In this document: one piece after another, positions 1 to 8,466 of the stretch
How positions within the stretch are numbered: the first letter of the stretch is position 1
Layout: each line of letters starts with the position of its first letter
Assembly: GCF_023721755.1 (NCBI RefSeq)
Contig: NZ_JAMDLH010000002.1
Span: 682,001 to 746,000, forward strand
DNA length: 64,000 nt
From: Pleomorphomonas sp. NRK KF1
Lineage (GTDB): Bacteria > Pseudomonadota > Alphaproteobacteria > Rhizobiales > Pleomorphomonadaceae
Direction: 5' to 3'
The notes under the pieces: generated by a model
Databases searched by the model: none
Told to the model about the DNA's origin: nothing
The model's input: only the letters and a program-made list of their open reading frames with translations
Program-made: the position numbers and the translations under genes

Positions 1-219
1 CATCGCCGAAGCCACGATCAGCAGCGGTGCGGACTGGCGCACGATGTTGAGAAGGTTGGGTGCCGTCAGGAAAGCATCGGTCGCGACCGAAAAGATGATG
101 CAGACGGCCACAAAGAACAGGGCGATAGACACGACGCCACCCCGGGCGATCGCCTTCTCGCGCCAGTTCGCCTTGACGAGGCGAGAGGGAGCATCCGTCT
201 TGATTGCGCTGTCGCTCAT
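1..219 (-). CDS. Sugar ABC transporter permease (CUT2 type), N-terminal part
   Basis: This is the first 73 codons of a membrane permease that runs off the left edge. Reading the minus strand gives a polar N-terminus (MSDSAIKTD...), a basic stretch, and then a hydrophobic segment (about residues 28-46) typical of the first helix of RbsC/FrcC permeases. Its ATG overlaps the stop of the upstream ATPase gene by ATGA, so the two are translationally coupled. Context (binding protein, single-domain ATPase, permease) fits a fructose/ribose-family importer. Only the N-terminus is visible, so the permease subfamily rests mostly on its neighbours. Confidence 0.8.
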   Translation of the reverse strand, partial: MSDSAIKTDAPSRLVKANWREKAIARGGVVSIALFFVAVCIIFSVATDAFLTAPNLLNIVRQSAPLLIVASAM

Positions 220-1013
220 GCCGGAACTCCCGCGTTGCCGGCCGCCCCGGCCGAACGGGCGGCGAACTTGCGCCCGACGATCAGGTTGACCACTTCCTCG
301 ATGCTGGTTTCGGACACGTGACGTTCGGCGACGTTGCGCCCCTCGTACATGACCTGGATGCGGTCGCAGACCAGGAACAAGTCCTGCAGGCGATGGGTGA
401 TCAGGATCACCGATACGCCACGGGCGCTGACGGCGCGGATCAGGTCGAGCACGGCCTCCACTTCGGCGACGGCCAATGCCGCCGTCGGCTCGTCCATGAT
501 CAGAACGCGCGGATCGAAGGAGGCGGCACGACCGATGGCGATCGACTGCCGCTGTCCACCCGACAGGTTCTCGACCTTGAGGCGGGTGTCGGCAATGACG
601 ATGCCGAGACGGTCGAGCATGGCGCGTGCTTCGGCATGCATGCGCGCCTTGTCAAGGAACGACAACCCGGCGATGCGGCGGCGCGGCTCGCGGCCGAGAA
701 ACAGATTGCCGGCGACATCCACCGTGTCGCACAGGGAGAGGTCCTGATAGACCATCTCGACGCGGGCGGCGCGCGCATCGGCGGGCGAGGCGAAGGTGAC
801 CGGCTCGCCATCAATCTCGATGACACCGGAATCGGGGATGATCGCGCCCGACAGGACCTTGCTGAGCGTCGACTTGCCGGCGCCGTTGTCGCCGACCAGA
901 CCAAGCACCTCGCCCGGCTTCAACGTCAGCGACACGTCGTCGAGCACCTGAATGGGATGGTAGCGCTTGGAGATGCCGGTCATCCGCACGCGATAGGGTA
1001 AGCTGTCCGTCAT
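216..1013 (-). CDS. Sugar ABC transporter ATP-binding protein, single domain (FrcA-like)
   Basis: A 265-residue nucleotide-binding subunit that powers sugar import at the inner membrane. Walker A GDNGAGKST lies near residues 41-49, the LSGGQ signature at about 150-154, followed by a Walker B with MDEP. Most CUT2 importers use a duplicated RbsA-type ATPase of about 500 residues; a single domain of this size is the arrangement known from the rhizobial fructose system FrcBCA. I chose the ATG at 1013 (MTDSLPYRV); an in-frame ATG at 1046 would add eleven residues of no domain value. The gene lies between the binding protein and the permease. The sugar is inferred, not shown. Confidence 0.88.
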   Translation of the reverse strand: MTDSLPYRVRMTGISKRYHPIQVLDDVSLTLKPGEVLGLVGDNGAGKSTLSKVLSGAIIPDSGVIEIDGEPVTFASPADARAARVEMVYQDLSLCDTVDVAGNLFLGREPRRRIAGLSFLDKARMHAEARAMLDRLGIVIADTRLKVENLSGGQRQSIAIGRAASFDPRVLIMDEPTAALAVAEVEAVLDLIRAVSARGVSVILITHRLQDLFLVCDRIQVMYEGRNVAERHVSETSIEEVVNLIVGRKFAARSAGAAGNAGVPA

Positions 1014-1111
1014 GCTGAAATCCAATCGGGAGCGGCCGAGGCACACCCCATGGGCATGGCGTCCCGCCGGCGGGTCGACAAGACGGCCGACGGTACGCAG
1101 CGACGCACGGC

Positions 1112-1135
1112 GACGCCGAGGATCGCCTCGGCGTC
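1112..1135 (-). other. Perfect stem-loop after the binding-protein gene
   Basis: Two perfect 10-base arms (gacgccgagg and its complement) flank a 4-base loop, 23 bases downstream of the binding-protein stop and before the ATPase gene. There is no U-run, so it is unlikely to terminate transcription. It more likely protects the upstream binding-protein message from 3' exonucleases or attenuates expression of the downstream genes. Confidence 0.6.
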
Positions 1136-1157
1136 CCGACCGTTCACAGAGATCGGC

Positions 1158-2093
1158 TCACTCGAACATCGACTTGAAGCCGGCCACGTTGTCCTTGGTG
1201 ACGATGGTCACGGGGACGTTGATGATCGGGTCGATGGTGCCGCCCTTCTTGAGCGTCATCAGCGCCTCGACGGCGGCCTTGCCCTCACCTGCCGGATCCT
1301 GCTGGACGACGGCGACGACCCAGCCTTCCTCGATGCCCTGCGCGGCCTGCTTGGTCAGGTCCCAGCCGAACACCTTGACGCTGTCGGTATGGCCCTGGGC
1401 GGTAACGGCCGAAACCGCGCCGATCAGTGCCGGCTCGCCGGTGGCATAGAGCGTGCCCATGCCCGGATTGGCGGTCATCAGGTTCTCGGCAGCCGACAGA
1501 GCCACATCCTGAACGTTCTGGCCGTCGACCGTGTCGAGGAAGGTCACGTCGGCGCCGCTGGCCGTGACGGCCTTCTTGAAGCCGTCGAGGCGCTGGTTCT
1601 GAATGAACGAGTTGAGCGCGCCGACGACGCCAACCGTCGCCTTGCCGCCCATGCTCGCCTTGACGTAGTCGGCGTAGAACTTGCCGATGTCCTCGCCGGC
1701 CTTGGTGTTGTCGACGCCGACGAAGGCGACGTTGTCGCCATCCGGAATCTGGGCGTCGATGGCGATGACAGGGATGCCGGCGGCCTTGGCAGCGGTGATG
1801 GCCGGCTTCACGCCGTTGACGTCGATGGCCACCAAAATGATGCCGTCGACCTTTTGCGTGATATAGTTCTCGATGGCGTCGTTCTGCGCGGCAGGCACGT
1901 TGTTGGCGTTGAAGATGACGAGGTCGACGCCCGCCGCCTTGGCGGCCGCCGTGGCGCCGTCGTTGATCTGGTTGAAGAACAGCGCCTGCTGATTGATGTT
2001 GACGAGCGCGAAGGTTTCGGCGGAGGCCGGCGACAAACCGGCAGCTAGAGCGGACGCGAGAAAGCTGCCCGCGAGAATCCTGGAAAGACGCAT
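1158..2093 (-). CDS. Sugar ABC transporter substrate-binding protein (Peripla_BP_4 family)
   Basis: A 311-residue periplasmic sugar-binding protein. The first 25 residues form a clear signal peptide (MRLSRILAG... ending ASA before ETFALVN). The mature part has the ribose-binding-protein fold: the FFNQINDG start, a segment of the type DGIILVAIDVNGV, then GIPVIAIDAQIP and the hinge-side VFGWDLT. It begins an operon with an ATPase and a permease downstream on the minus strand, separated from the ATPase by a stem-loop. A fructose- or ribose-like sugar is likely from the family and the single-domain ATPase, but the ligand cannot be read from the sequence. Confidence 0.9.
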   Translation of the reverse strand: MRLSRILAGSFLASALAAGLSPASAETFALVNINQQALFFNQINDGATAAAKAAGVDLVIFNANNVPAAQNDAIENYITQKVDGIILVAIDVNGVKPAITAAKAAGIPVIAIDAQIPDGDNVAFVGVDNTKAGEDIGKFYADYVKASMGGKATVGVVGALNSFIQNQRLDGFKKAVTASGADVTFLDTVDGQNVQDVALSAAENLMTANPGMGTLYATGEPALIGAVSAVTAQGHTDSVKVFGWDLTKQAAQGIEEGWVVAVVQQDPAGEGKAAVEALMTLKKGGTIDPIINVPVTIVTKDNVAGFKSMFE

Positions 2094-2155
2094 TCGGAAT
2101 CCCCTTTGGTTTATGTGCCCCTTTGGGGCTTGTTGGCGTCGGATGACACGGCGCG

Positions 2156-2195
2156 ATGATTCAAGAGTATTGATTTTCTGTCAAGTAACTTGAAT
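2156..2195 (-). promoter_or_regulatory. Promoter of the CUT2 sugar operon with flanking inverted repeat
   Basis: On the minus strand TTGACA (2184-2179) is followed after 17 bases by AATCAT (2161-2156). An inverted repeat ATTCAAG / CTTGAAT (2195-2189 and 2165-2159) straddles both boxes, and a second copy TCAAG-TAA-CTTGA overlaps the -35 box. A repressor bound here would block the polymerase. The regulator is not evident; the XRE-cupin gene next door (2303-2929) is one candidate. Confidence 0.5.
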
Positions 2196-2302
2196 GACGA
2201 TTTCAGCGGCAATTCGGCCATTTCGCAGGCGCCCGCGCGCCAGCCATGTCGGCAGGTACCGACAGCCACCCATTGTTCGGATCGAGTTGACCGGCGAGCG
2301 GT

Positions 2303-2929
2303 CTAGAAAGTCGCGGGCGTGTTGACCCAGAAAATGCTGGCCCGACGATCGCCGGCATTGCGGTAGTGGTGCGGCAGATCGGAGTTGAAGGCGAAAGCGT
2401 CGCCCTCGACCAGGTGGAAACTCCGCTCGCCGACGATCAGTTCGACCTCGCCGGCAATGACGTAGCCGACTTCCTCGCCGACATGCTGGATGGGACCGGC
2501 GCTCTCACCGCCCACCTCGACGTGGTGGATGTTGCACTGCAGGAGATGGCCGGGCGAGTAGGGAATGATCCGCTCGAGCGCGATGCCCTTGCCACGTCGC
2601 AAGGGGTCGAGCGTCAGGACCGGCCGCGTTCCGGCCCGGAAGATCATGCCCTCCTCGCCGTGCGACTCCTCGAAGAACCAGCCGATGTTCTTGTCGAGCA
2701 CCTTGATGATCCGGTGGAGCATGGGCAGCGAGGGCGAGGCCTTGCCGTTCTCGATCTTCGACAGCAGGCTTTCCGAGCAGTTGGCCGCATCCGCCAGCGC
2801 CTTCAGCGTCATGCCGCGCGTCTGACGCGCCAGCTTGAGGCGTGTGCCGAGGCCGGCCGGCATGCCATGACGGATGTCTTCGGGCTGTGCGCCGGCGGCA
2901 TCAACAACGACCGTGTCGTCCGTCTTCAT
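2303..2929 (-). CDS. XRE-family transcriptional regulator with C-terminal cupin domain
   Basis: A 208-residue DNA-binding regulator. An XRE helix-turn-helix occupies about residues 25-80 (GTRLKLARQTRGMTLKALAD, then SESLLSKIENG), and a cupin sensor barrel about 130-205 (HHVEVGGESAG, VGEEVGYVIAGEVELIVG, ending with the DLPHHYRN signature). This architecture is that of PuuR, SutR and related regulators that sense small metabolites in the cupin. It stands alone, convergent on nothing and divergent from the GntR regulator at 3182. Its target is unknown; candidates are the sugar operon to its left or the adjacent MetC-CUT1 operon. Confidence 0.88.
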   Translation of the reverse strand: MKTDDTVVVDAAGAQPEDIRHGMPAGLGTRLKLARQTRGMTLKALADAANCSESLLSKIENGKASPSLPMLHRIIKVLDKNIGWFFEESHGEEGMIFRAGTRPVLTLDPLRRGKGIALERIIPYSPGHLLQCNIHHVEVGGESAGPIQHVGEEVGYVIAGEVELIVGERSFHLVEGDAFAFNSDLPHHYRNAGDRRASIFWVNTPATF

Positions 2930-3147
2930 AAAACACTTTCCTGGACAGGCAGCTCATTCCGCGGAAGCCCGCATGGAGCGAACTCGGGCACGAAGAGCCG
3001 GCCCGCGCCTTCAGGCCGCATCCCTCAGGCTAAGACCGTTCAGATTGAGACTCAACTCGTGGCATTCGTCAATCTGGCGGCCTGCCACCATCGAGAGAGA
3101 CCACCACGGCAACCCATTGGCTCAAGCGTCCTCCGGACGCAAGCGGC

Positions 3148-3188
3148 TTGACAGGCTTCGACCCCGCCCTCTTAATGTCAGATGTCAG
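3148..3188 (+). promoter_or_regulatory. Promoter and ATGTCAG direct repeat at the start of the GntR operon
   Basis: TTGACA (3148-3153), a 17-base spacer and CTTAAT (3171-3176) form a good sigma-70-type promoter. Transcription would begin near 3183, on top of the first possible ATG at 3182. A tandem repeat ATGTCAG-ATGTCAG (3175-3188) lies at the -10/+1 boundary and may be the operator for autoregulation. Confidence 0.45.
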
Positions 3189-3946
3189 ACCAATTTGCTG
3201 GATGGGGCTCCGGCAACCAGAACGGCGGGCAGATGGCGGGCGACACTTCCTCCCTTGAGCGTATTCCTCGCGTCGATCGCGTTCGCAGCGTCATGAACGC
3301 GCTCGCCGACCACATAGAGCGCGCCGGCATGAAGCCCGGCGACAAGCTGCCGACCGAACGCGAACTGTCGCTGGCGCTTGGTGTCGGCCGGTCGACCGTG
3401 CGCGAGGTGATCCGGCAGTTGCAGGCGCTCGGCGTCGCCGAACCGCGCGTTGGCTCCGGCACCTTTCTCATGCGGACGATCACGCCGGGCACGGTCCACA
3501 TGTCGCTGTCGCTCGATATGTCGCATCTGAGAGATGCGCTGTTGCAGACGCTGGAAGTGCGGCGCGGCATCGAGGTGGAAGCATCGGCGGTCGCCGCCCT
3601 CAAGCACACCCTTGAGGACGTTCCGCTGATGGAAGCGACGCTGGTCGAGATGGAACGTGTCCACCTCGACAAGGGTACCGCCGGCCGGGAAGACCTTGCC
3701 TTTCACCTGTCGCTCTACGACGCCACCCACAACCCGCTGTTTCCGCGTCTGCTCGAGCAGATGCGCGAGACCTTCGAGAGCTTTTTCGACCAGCCTTTCG
3801 ACCGGCCGGATTTCGCCCGGCGGTCCTTTCCGTTCCACCGCGAACTGTTCGAGGCGATCGTCGCCCGCAACGTCGCCATGGCGCGCGAGAAGACTTACGC
3901 GATCCTCGAAATCGTCGAGGAAGACATCAAGGACATGTCCAGATGA
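3182..3946 (+). CDS. GntR-family regulator, FadR/FCD subfamily
   Basis: A 254-residue regulator with an N-terminal winged helix (about 40-100: GDKLPTERELSLALGVGRST, then VREVIRQLQALGV) and a C-terminal all-helical FCD ligand domain with the metal-site region DLAFHLSLYDATHN and a later FHRELFEAI. It heads the operon with a PLP lyase and a CUT1 importer, and its stop overlaps the lyase start by ATGA, so it probably controls that operon in response to an organic acid or pathway intermediate. The promoter places +1 at about 3183, so either the message is leaderless or translation starts at the internal ATG at 3233 (237 residues); the winged helix is intact in both cases. Confidence 0.9.
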   Translation: MSDQFAGWGSGNQNGGQMAGDTSSLERIPRVDRVRSVMNALADHIERAGMKPGDKLPTERELSLALGVGRSTVREVIRQLQALGVAEPRVGSGTFLMRTITPGTVHMSLSLDMSHLRDALLQTLEVRRGIEVEASAVAALKHTLEDVPLMEATLVEMERVHLDKGTAGREDLAFHLSLYDATHNPLFPRLLEQMRETFESFFDQPFDRPDFARRSFPFHRELFEAIVARNVAMAREKTYAILEIVEEDIKDMSR

Positions 3947-5112
3947 GTGAGGAAGCCGACCCGATCAGGCGCGCCAGCCTGATCGTCGCCCATGATGGGG
4001 CGAACGCCTACGACGCCGTTGTTCCGCCGATCGCCCAGACGTCGCTGTTTACCTTCTCGTCCTATGACGAGATGAATGAGACCTACATGGGCAAGAAGGC
4101 GCGGCCCACCTACAGCCGCGGCCTCAACCCGACCGTGCGTCATTTCGAGGACATGATCGCGCGGCTCGAAGGCGGCGAGGACGCCATCGGCTTTGCTTCC
4201 GGCATGGCGGCGATTTCCTCGACGGTGATGACCTTCGTCCGCCCCGGCGACAAGCTGCTCTGCGTGCGCCACGTCTATCCCGACGCCTATCGCCTGTTCG
4301 AAATCCTCTTGAAGCAGTATGGCGTTCATACCGTCTATGTCGACGGGCGCGACGAGGCGGCGGTGGCCCGCGAGTTGCCCGGTGCCGCGCTGTTCTATCT
4401 TGAAAGCCCCACCAGTTGGTCGATGGACGCGCTCGATGTCGCGTCCCTCGCCGCTCTCGCTCGCAAGCACGGCGTCGTCACGGCGATCGACAACAGCTGG
4501 GCGTCGCCCGTCTTCCAGCAGCCGCTGTCGCTCGGCGTCGATCTCGTGCTTCACTCGGCCTCCAAGTATATCGGCGGCCATTCCGACGTGGTCGCCGGCG
4601 TGGTGACCGGATCGAAGGCGCTGATCGGCAAGATCCGCGCGACGACCTATCCCTATCTCGGCGGCAAGCTGTCTCCCTTCGAGGCCTGGCTCTTGATCCG
4701 CGGCCTCCGGACACTACCGGCCCGGATGAAGGCGCATGAGGCGGCGGCGCTCTACGTCGCCCGCAAGCTCGCCGCCCATCCGCTGGTCGAGAACGTCCTG
4801 CACCCCGGCCTCGGCAACAGCCTGCCGCCTGGGCTCTTCGGCACGTCGGGCCTGTTCTCCTTCACCTTCGCAGAAGACGTCGACATTCCGAAATTCGCCG
4901 ATGAGCTGAAGCTCTTCAAGCTCGGCGTCAGTTGGGGCGGCCACGAAAGCCTGATCGTTCCGGCGACGGTCGTTCACAACCAGGCCGCCGGGCCGAACTC
5001 GGCGGTGGATTTCGGCATCAGCCCTCGCGTCGTGCGCCTGCATGTCGGCCTCGAAGGCGCCGAAGCGCTATGGGGCGACCTTGGCGGGGCCATCGACGCG
5101 GCGCGCATTTAG
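3943..5112 (+). CDS. PLP-dependent Cys/Met metabolism enzyme (MetC/cystathionine beta-lyase-like)
   Basis: A 389-residue cytoplasmic trans-sulfuration-family enzyme. It has the substrate-side RGLNPT motif, the GFASGMAAIS cofactor-phosphate loop, IDNSWASPV with the cofactor-contacting Asp, and the Schiff-base lysine K208 in SASKYIGGHSD. These are the hallmarks of cystathionine beta/gamma-lyases. It is fused by overlap to a GntR regulator and followed by a complete CUT1 sugar-type importer, an unusual partner for this enzyme. It may act on an imported sulfur-containing or amino compound rather than serve central methionine synthesis. The exact reaction (beta-elimination or other) cannot be decided from sequence. 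Confidence 0.85.
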   Translation: MSEEADPIRRASLIVAHDGANAYDAVVPPIAQTSLFTFSSYDEMNETYMGKKARPTYSRGLNPTVRHFEDMIARLEGGEDAIGFASGMAAISSTVMTFVRPGDKLLCVRHVYPDAYRLFEILLKQYGVHTVYVDGRDEAAVARELPGAALFYLESPTSWSMDALDVASLAALARKHGVVTAIDNSWASPVFQQPLSLGVDLVLHSASKYIGGHSDVVAGVVTGSKALIGKIRATTYPYLGGKLSPFEAWLLIRGLRTLPARMKAHEAAALYVARKLAAHPLVENVLHPGLGNSLPPGLFGTSGLFSFTFAEDVDIPKFADELKLFKLGVSWGGHESLIVPATVVHNQAAGPNSAVDFGISPRVVRLHVGLEGAEALWGDLGGAIDAARI

Positions 5113-5291
5113 GGAGTAGGCGCCTCAACCATTTCTCCGGCTTGGAGGGGCCGGAAAGGGCTTCGGTGCAAAACAAAAATCAGGGGCACCGACGCCCGAT
5201 CGGCCGGGAACCGGCCGGACAACAGAGAGACCGCACGGCGGGGCCTCCAGCACCCCGCCCTCATGTGGCAACCAAGGAAAGGGGAACTTTC

Positions 5292-6554
5292 ATGAACAGG
5301 ATTTTGGCTATTGCGTCGCTGTCGACGCTTCTCATGGCCGGCACCGCGCTCGCCGACACGACGCTGAAGCTCGTCGAGGTGATCACCAGCCCCGAGCGCA
5401 CCGAAACGCTGAAGGGCATCGTCAAGACCTTCGAGGACGCCAACCCCGGCACCAAGGTGGAGATCATCTCCCTGCCCTGGAACCAGGCCTTCGAGAAGTT
5501 CGCCACCATGGTTTCGGCTGGCGAGACGCCCGACGTGGTCGAAATGCCCGACACTTGGCTGGCGCTCTACGCCAACAATGGCGCGCTCGAAAGTCTGGAG
5601 CCCTATCTCGAAAAGTGGGAGTACACCTCCGGCCTGACGTCGCGCGCCCTGGAAATGGGCCGGTCCGTGAAGGACACGGCCTACATGCTGCCCTACGGTT
5701 TCTACCTCAGGGCCATGTTCTACAACAAGAAACTACTGTCCGAGGCCGGCGTCGCCGAGCCGCCGAAGACGCTGGACGAGTTCCGGGCCGCAGCCGAGAA
5801 GGTGTCGAAGCTGCCCGGCAAATCGGGCTACTGCCTGCGTGGCGGTCCGGGCGGCCTCAACGGCTGGGTGATGTTCGGCGCCACCATGGCCGGCGACAAC
5901 ACCTTCTTCAAGGAGGACGGCACCTCGACCTTCGCCGATGAAGGATGGGTCAAGGGCGTCAGCTACGTCATCGATCTCTACAAGTCCGGCCTCGCGCCGA
6001 AGGACAGCGTCAACTGGGGCTTCAACGAGATCGTCGGCGGCTTCTATTCTGGCACCTGCGCCTTCCTCGACCAGGATCCGGACGCCCTGATCTCCATCGC
6101 CGAGCGCATGAAGCCGGAAGATTACGGCGTCGCCCCCTTCCCGAAGGGGCCAGCTGGCAAGGCATTCCCGACCATCGGCTACGGCGGCTGGTCGATGTTC
6201 GCCAACAGCGAGCACAAGGACCTCGCCTGGAACCTGATCGCCACGCTCGAGGCGCCGGAGGGCAACATTGCCTGGAACAAGCGCATCGGAGCGCTGCCCA
6301 TCCACACGGCAGCCGAGAAGGATCCGTTCTACGCCGGCGAGCAGTTCAAGGGATGGTTCGAGGAGCTGGCCGATCCCAACGTCGTGCCGACGGTGATGCC
6401 GACGCATCTCGAGGAGTTCGCGTTCTTCAAGGACTCGCTGGTGATCAACACCAGCCAGAAGGCGCTGCTCGGCGAGATCACGCCCGAGGACCTCGCCAAG
6501 CAGTGGGCCGACTATCTGACGGCGGCACAGCAGAAGTTCCTCGCGGCCAAGTAA
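5292..6554 (+). CDS. CUT1-type ABC transporter substrate-binding protein
   Basis: A 420-residue periplasmic binding protein of the SBP_bac_1 (maltose-binding) type. I chose the ATG at 5292, after the AAGGAAAGGGGA ribosome site, because it opens a proper signal peptide (MNRILAIASL... ending ALA before DTTLKL). The mature protein shows the family's SLPWNQAFEKFATMV and PDVVEMPDTWL segments near the N-lobe and GYGGWSMF later. It is the first gene of a four-gene importer and is followed by a stem-loop. Ligand unknown; the linked MetC-like lyase argues for something other than a plain oligosaccharide. Confidence 0.9.
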   Translation: MNRILAIASLSTLLMAGTALADTTLKLVEVITSPERTETLKGIVKTFEDANPGTKVEIISLPWNQAFEKFATMVSAGETPDVVEMPDTWLALYANNGALESLEPYLEKWEYTSGLTSRALEMGRSVKDTAYMLPYGFYLRAMFYNKKLLSEAGVAEPPKTLDEFRAAAEKVSKLPGKSGYCLRGGPGGLNGWVMFGATMAGDNTFFKEDGTSTFADEGWVKGVSYVIDLYKSGLAPKDSVNWGFNEIVGGFYSGTCAFLDQDPDALISIAERMKPEDYGVAPFPKGPAGKAFPTIGYGGWSMFANSEHKDLAWNLIATLEAPEGNIAWNKRIGALPIHTAAEKDPFYAGEQFKGWFEELADPNVVPTVMPTHLEEFAFFKDSLVINTSQKALLGEITPEDLAKQWADYLTAAQQKFLAAK

Positions 6555-6573
6555 CGAACGGCCTTCGCATCGG

Positions 6574-6602
6574 CGTTCGGCGGCTTCAGGCGCCGCCGAA
6601 CG
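6574..6602 (+). other. Stem-loop between binding protein and permease genes
   Basis: Perfect 11-base arms (cgttcggcggc and its complement) with a 7-base loop, starting 20 bases after the binding-protein stop. No U-run follows. Probably an mRNA-stabilising or attenuating hairpin. Confidence 0.6.
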
Positions 6603-6685
6603 TTGGCTCGCCCGCCAACGCTTCGGATGCGTCGGCGATCGAGCCATCGTGCTCGGTCCATACCATATCTGCGAGTTTCCGTTCG

Positions 6686-7621
6686 ATGACCTCATATCCA
6701 GCGGCGGCGCCCCCCGACGGCGACCGCCGGACACCGATGCAGAAGATTGCCACGCGCCTGGAGCCCTGGCTCTACTCGGCTCCCGTGCTGATCCTGATCG
6801 TCGCCATCATGCTGGTGCCGCTGGCGCTCGGCGTTTCCTATGCTTTTCGCGACATCCGCCTGCTCAACCCGTTCAGCGGCGCCTTCGTCGGCTTCAAGCA
6901 TTTCCGCGAACTGGCCGGAGACGGCGCCTTTCGTGGCGCGCTGGTCAACACGCTGTGGTGGACGTTCAGCTCGGTCATCCTGCAGTTCCTCTTCGGTCTG
7001 ATCCTGGCCTTGCTGCTCAACCGGCCTTTCAAGGGCCGCGCTTTGGCGCAGGCGCTGTGCTTCCTGCCCTGGGCCGTGCCGAGCTTCCTCTCCGGTCTCG
7101 ACTGGGCGTGGATGTTCAACCCGGTCGTCGGCCCCATTCCGCACTGGCTTTACGCGCTGGGCATCCTGTCGGAGCCAAGCAACATCCTGTCAGATCCGGA
7201 AACCGCCATGTGGGGCCCGATCGTCGCCAACGTCTGGTGGGGCATACCCTTCTTCGCCATCACCATGCTGGCGGCGCTTCAGGCCATCCCGAAGGATCTC
7301 TACGAGGCGGCGGAGATCGACGGCGCCGGACCGATCGAGCGCTTCCGGTCGATCACCGTGCCTTTCCTGGCGCCGACGATGGCCATCTCCATCCTGCTGC
7401 GCACGGTGTGGATCGCCAACTTCGCCGATCTCATCATCGTCATGACCAACGGCGGCCCGGCCGACCGGACCCAGATCGTGGCGAGCTACATCTTCACCCA
7501 GGCCTTCCGCCGGCTCGACTTCGGCTACGCCTCGGCGATCGCGCTGGTGCTTCTGGTGCTGCTGCTCGCCTATTCGATGCTGATCGTGGTCCTGCGCCAA
7601 ACCATGCTGACGAGGCACTGA
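6686..7621 (+). CDS. CUT1 ABC transporter permease, MalF type
   Basis: A 311-residue inner-membrane permease with a first helix at about residues 32-55 (PVLILIVAIMLVPLALGVSY) and the cytoplasmic EAA coupling loop YEAAEIDGAGPIERFRSIT, which docks on the ATPase. The start is uncertain: ATG 6686 gives MTSYPAAAP, and ATG 6737 (MQKIATRLE) would give 294 residues; neither has a strong ribosome site. The next gene starts two bases after the stop. Works with the permease at 7623 as a heterodimer. Confidence 0.9.
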   Translation: MTSYPAAAPPDGDRRTPMQKIATRLEPWLYSAPVLILIVAIMLVPLALGVSYAFRDIRLLNPFSGAFVGFKHFRELAGDGAFRGALVNTLWWTFSSVILQFLFGLILALLLNRPFKGRALAQALCFLPWAVPSFLSGLDWAWMFNPVVGPIPHWLYALGILSEPSNILSDPETAMWGPIVANVWWGIPFFAITMLAALQAIPKDLYEAAEIDGAGPIERFRSITVPFLAPTMAISILLRTVWIANFADLIIVMTNGGPADRTQIVASYIFTQAFRRLDFGYASAIALVLLVLLLAYSMLIVVLRQTMLTRH

Positions 7622-7622
7622 C

Positions 7623-8456
7623 ATGACCAGAAAGCGCATCGTCCTCACCGTGCTGCATCGGCTGGCCGTGCTCGCCTACGTGGCCTTCGCCCTGTTCCCG
7701 CTGTTCTGGCTGCTCAAGGTGTCGGTGACGCCGACCAGCCTGCTCTATACCGAGGGCATCCGGCTCTGGCCGTCGCAAGCGAGCCTTGAGCACTACCGGT
7801 TCGTCCTGACGCACTCGAGCTTCCCGACCTTCTTCCTCAACTCGACCATCGTCTCTGGCGCGACGGCGGTGATCGTCACCATCGTCGCCTCGCTGGCTGG
7901 CTACGCTATGTCGCGCTTCGTCTTCCGCGGCAAATACTGGATCGTCGGCCTGTTGCTGCTGACCCAGATGTTCCCGCTGGTGATGCTGATCGCGCCGATG
8001 TTCAAGATGCTTTCGCCGCTCGGCCTCACCAACAGCCTCACCGGCCTCGTCATCGTCTATGTCGCCTTCAACGTGCCGTTCGCCACCTTCCTGATGCAGT
8101 CGTTCTTCGACGGCATCCCGAAGGATCTCGAGGACGCGGCGATGATCGACGGCGCCACGCGATTCACAGCGTTCCGACAGATCGTCCTGCCGCTGACGCT
8201 GCCCGGCATCGCCGCGACGCTCGGCTTCGTCTTCACGGCGGCATGGAGCGAACTGCTGTTCGCGCTGATGCTGATTTCCGGCAACCAGGCCACCACCTTC
8301 CCGGTCGGCCTCCTGTCATTCGTCTCCAAGTTCTCCGTCGACTTCGGGCAGATGATGGCCGCCGGCGTGCTGGCGCTGATCCCGGCCTGCCTGTTCTTCC
8401 TTCTGATCCAGCGCTATCTCGTGCAGGGCCTGACGGCCGGCGCGGTGAAGGGCTGA
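7623..8456 (+). CDS. CUT1 ABC transporter permease, MalG type
   Basis: A 277-residue second permease of the same importer. It has an N-terminal helix (LAVLAYVAFALFPLFWLLKV), six predicted helices in total, and the EAA loop LEDAAMIDGATRFTAFRQIV. Its last residues (YLVQGLTAGAVKG) are the usual C-terminus of MalG-type permeases. It starts immediately after the MalF-type gene and ends ten bases before the ATPase. Confidence 0.92.
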   Translation: MTRKRIVLTVLHRLAVLAYVAFALFPLFWLLKVSVTPTSLLYTEGIRLWPSQASLEHYRFVLTHSSFPTFFLNSTIVSGATAVIVTIVASLAGYAMSRFVFRGKYWIVGLLLLTQMFPLVMLIAPMFKMLSPLGLTNSLTGLVIVYVAFNVPFATFLMQSFFDGIPKDLEDAAMIDGATRFTAFRQIVLPLTLPGIAATLGFVFTAAWSELLFALMLISGNQATTFPVGLLSFVSKFSVDFGQMMAAGVLALIPACLFFLLIQRYLVQGLTAGAVKG

Positions 8457-8466
8457 GGAGCGTTCC

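Noticed and set aside
2366-3151. Long open frame on the plus strand opposite the XRE-cupin gene
   Set aside because: Its translation is the low-complexity antisense pattern seen opposite GC-rich genes, while the minus strand gives clear XRE and cupin motifs.
4932-5291. N-terminal extension of the CUT1 binding protein
   Set aside because: It overlaps the MetC-like gene and would bury the signal peptide; the ATG at 5292 has a good ribosome site.
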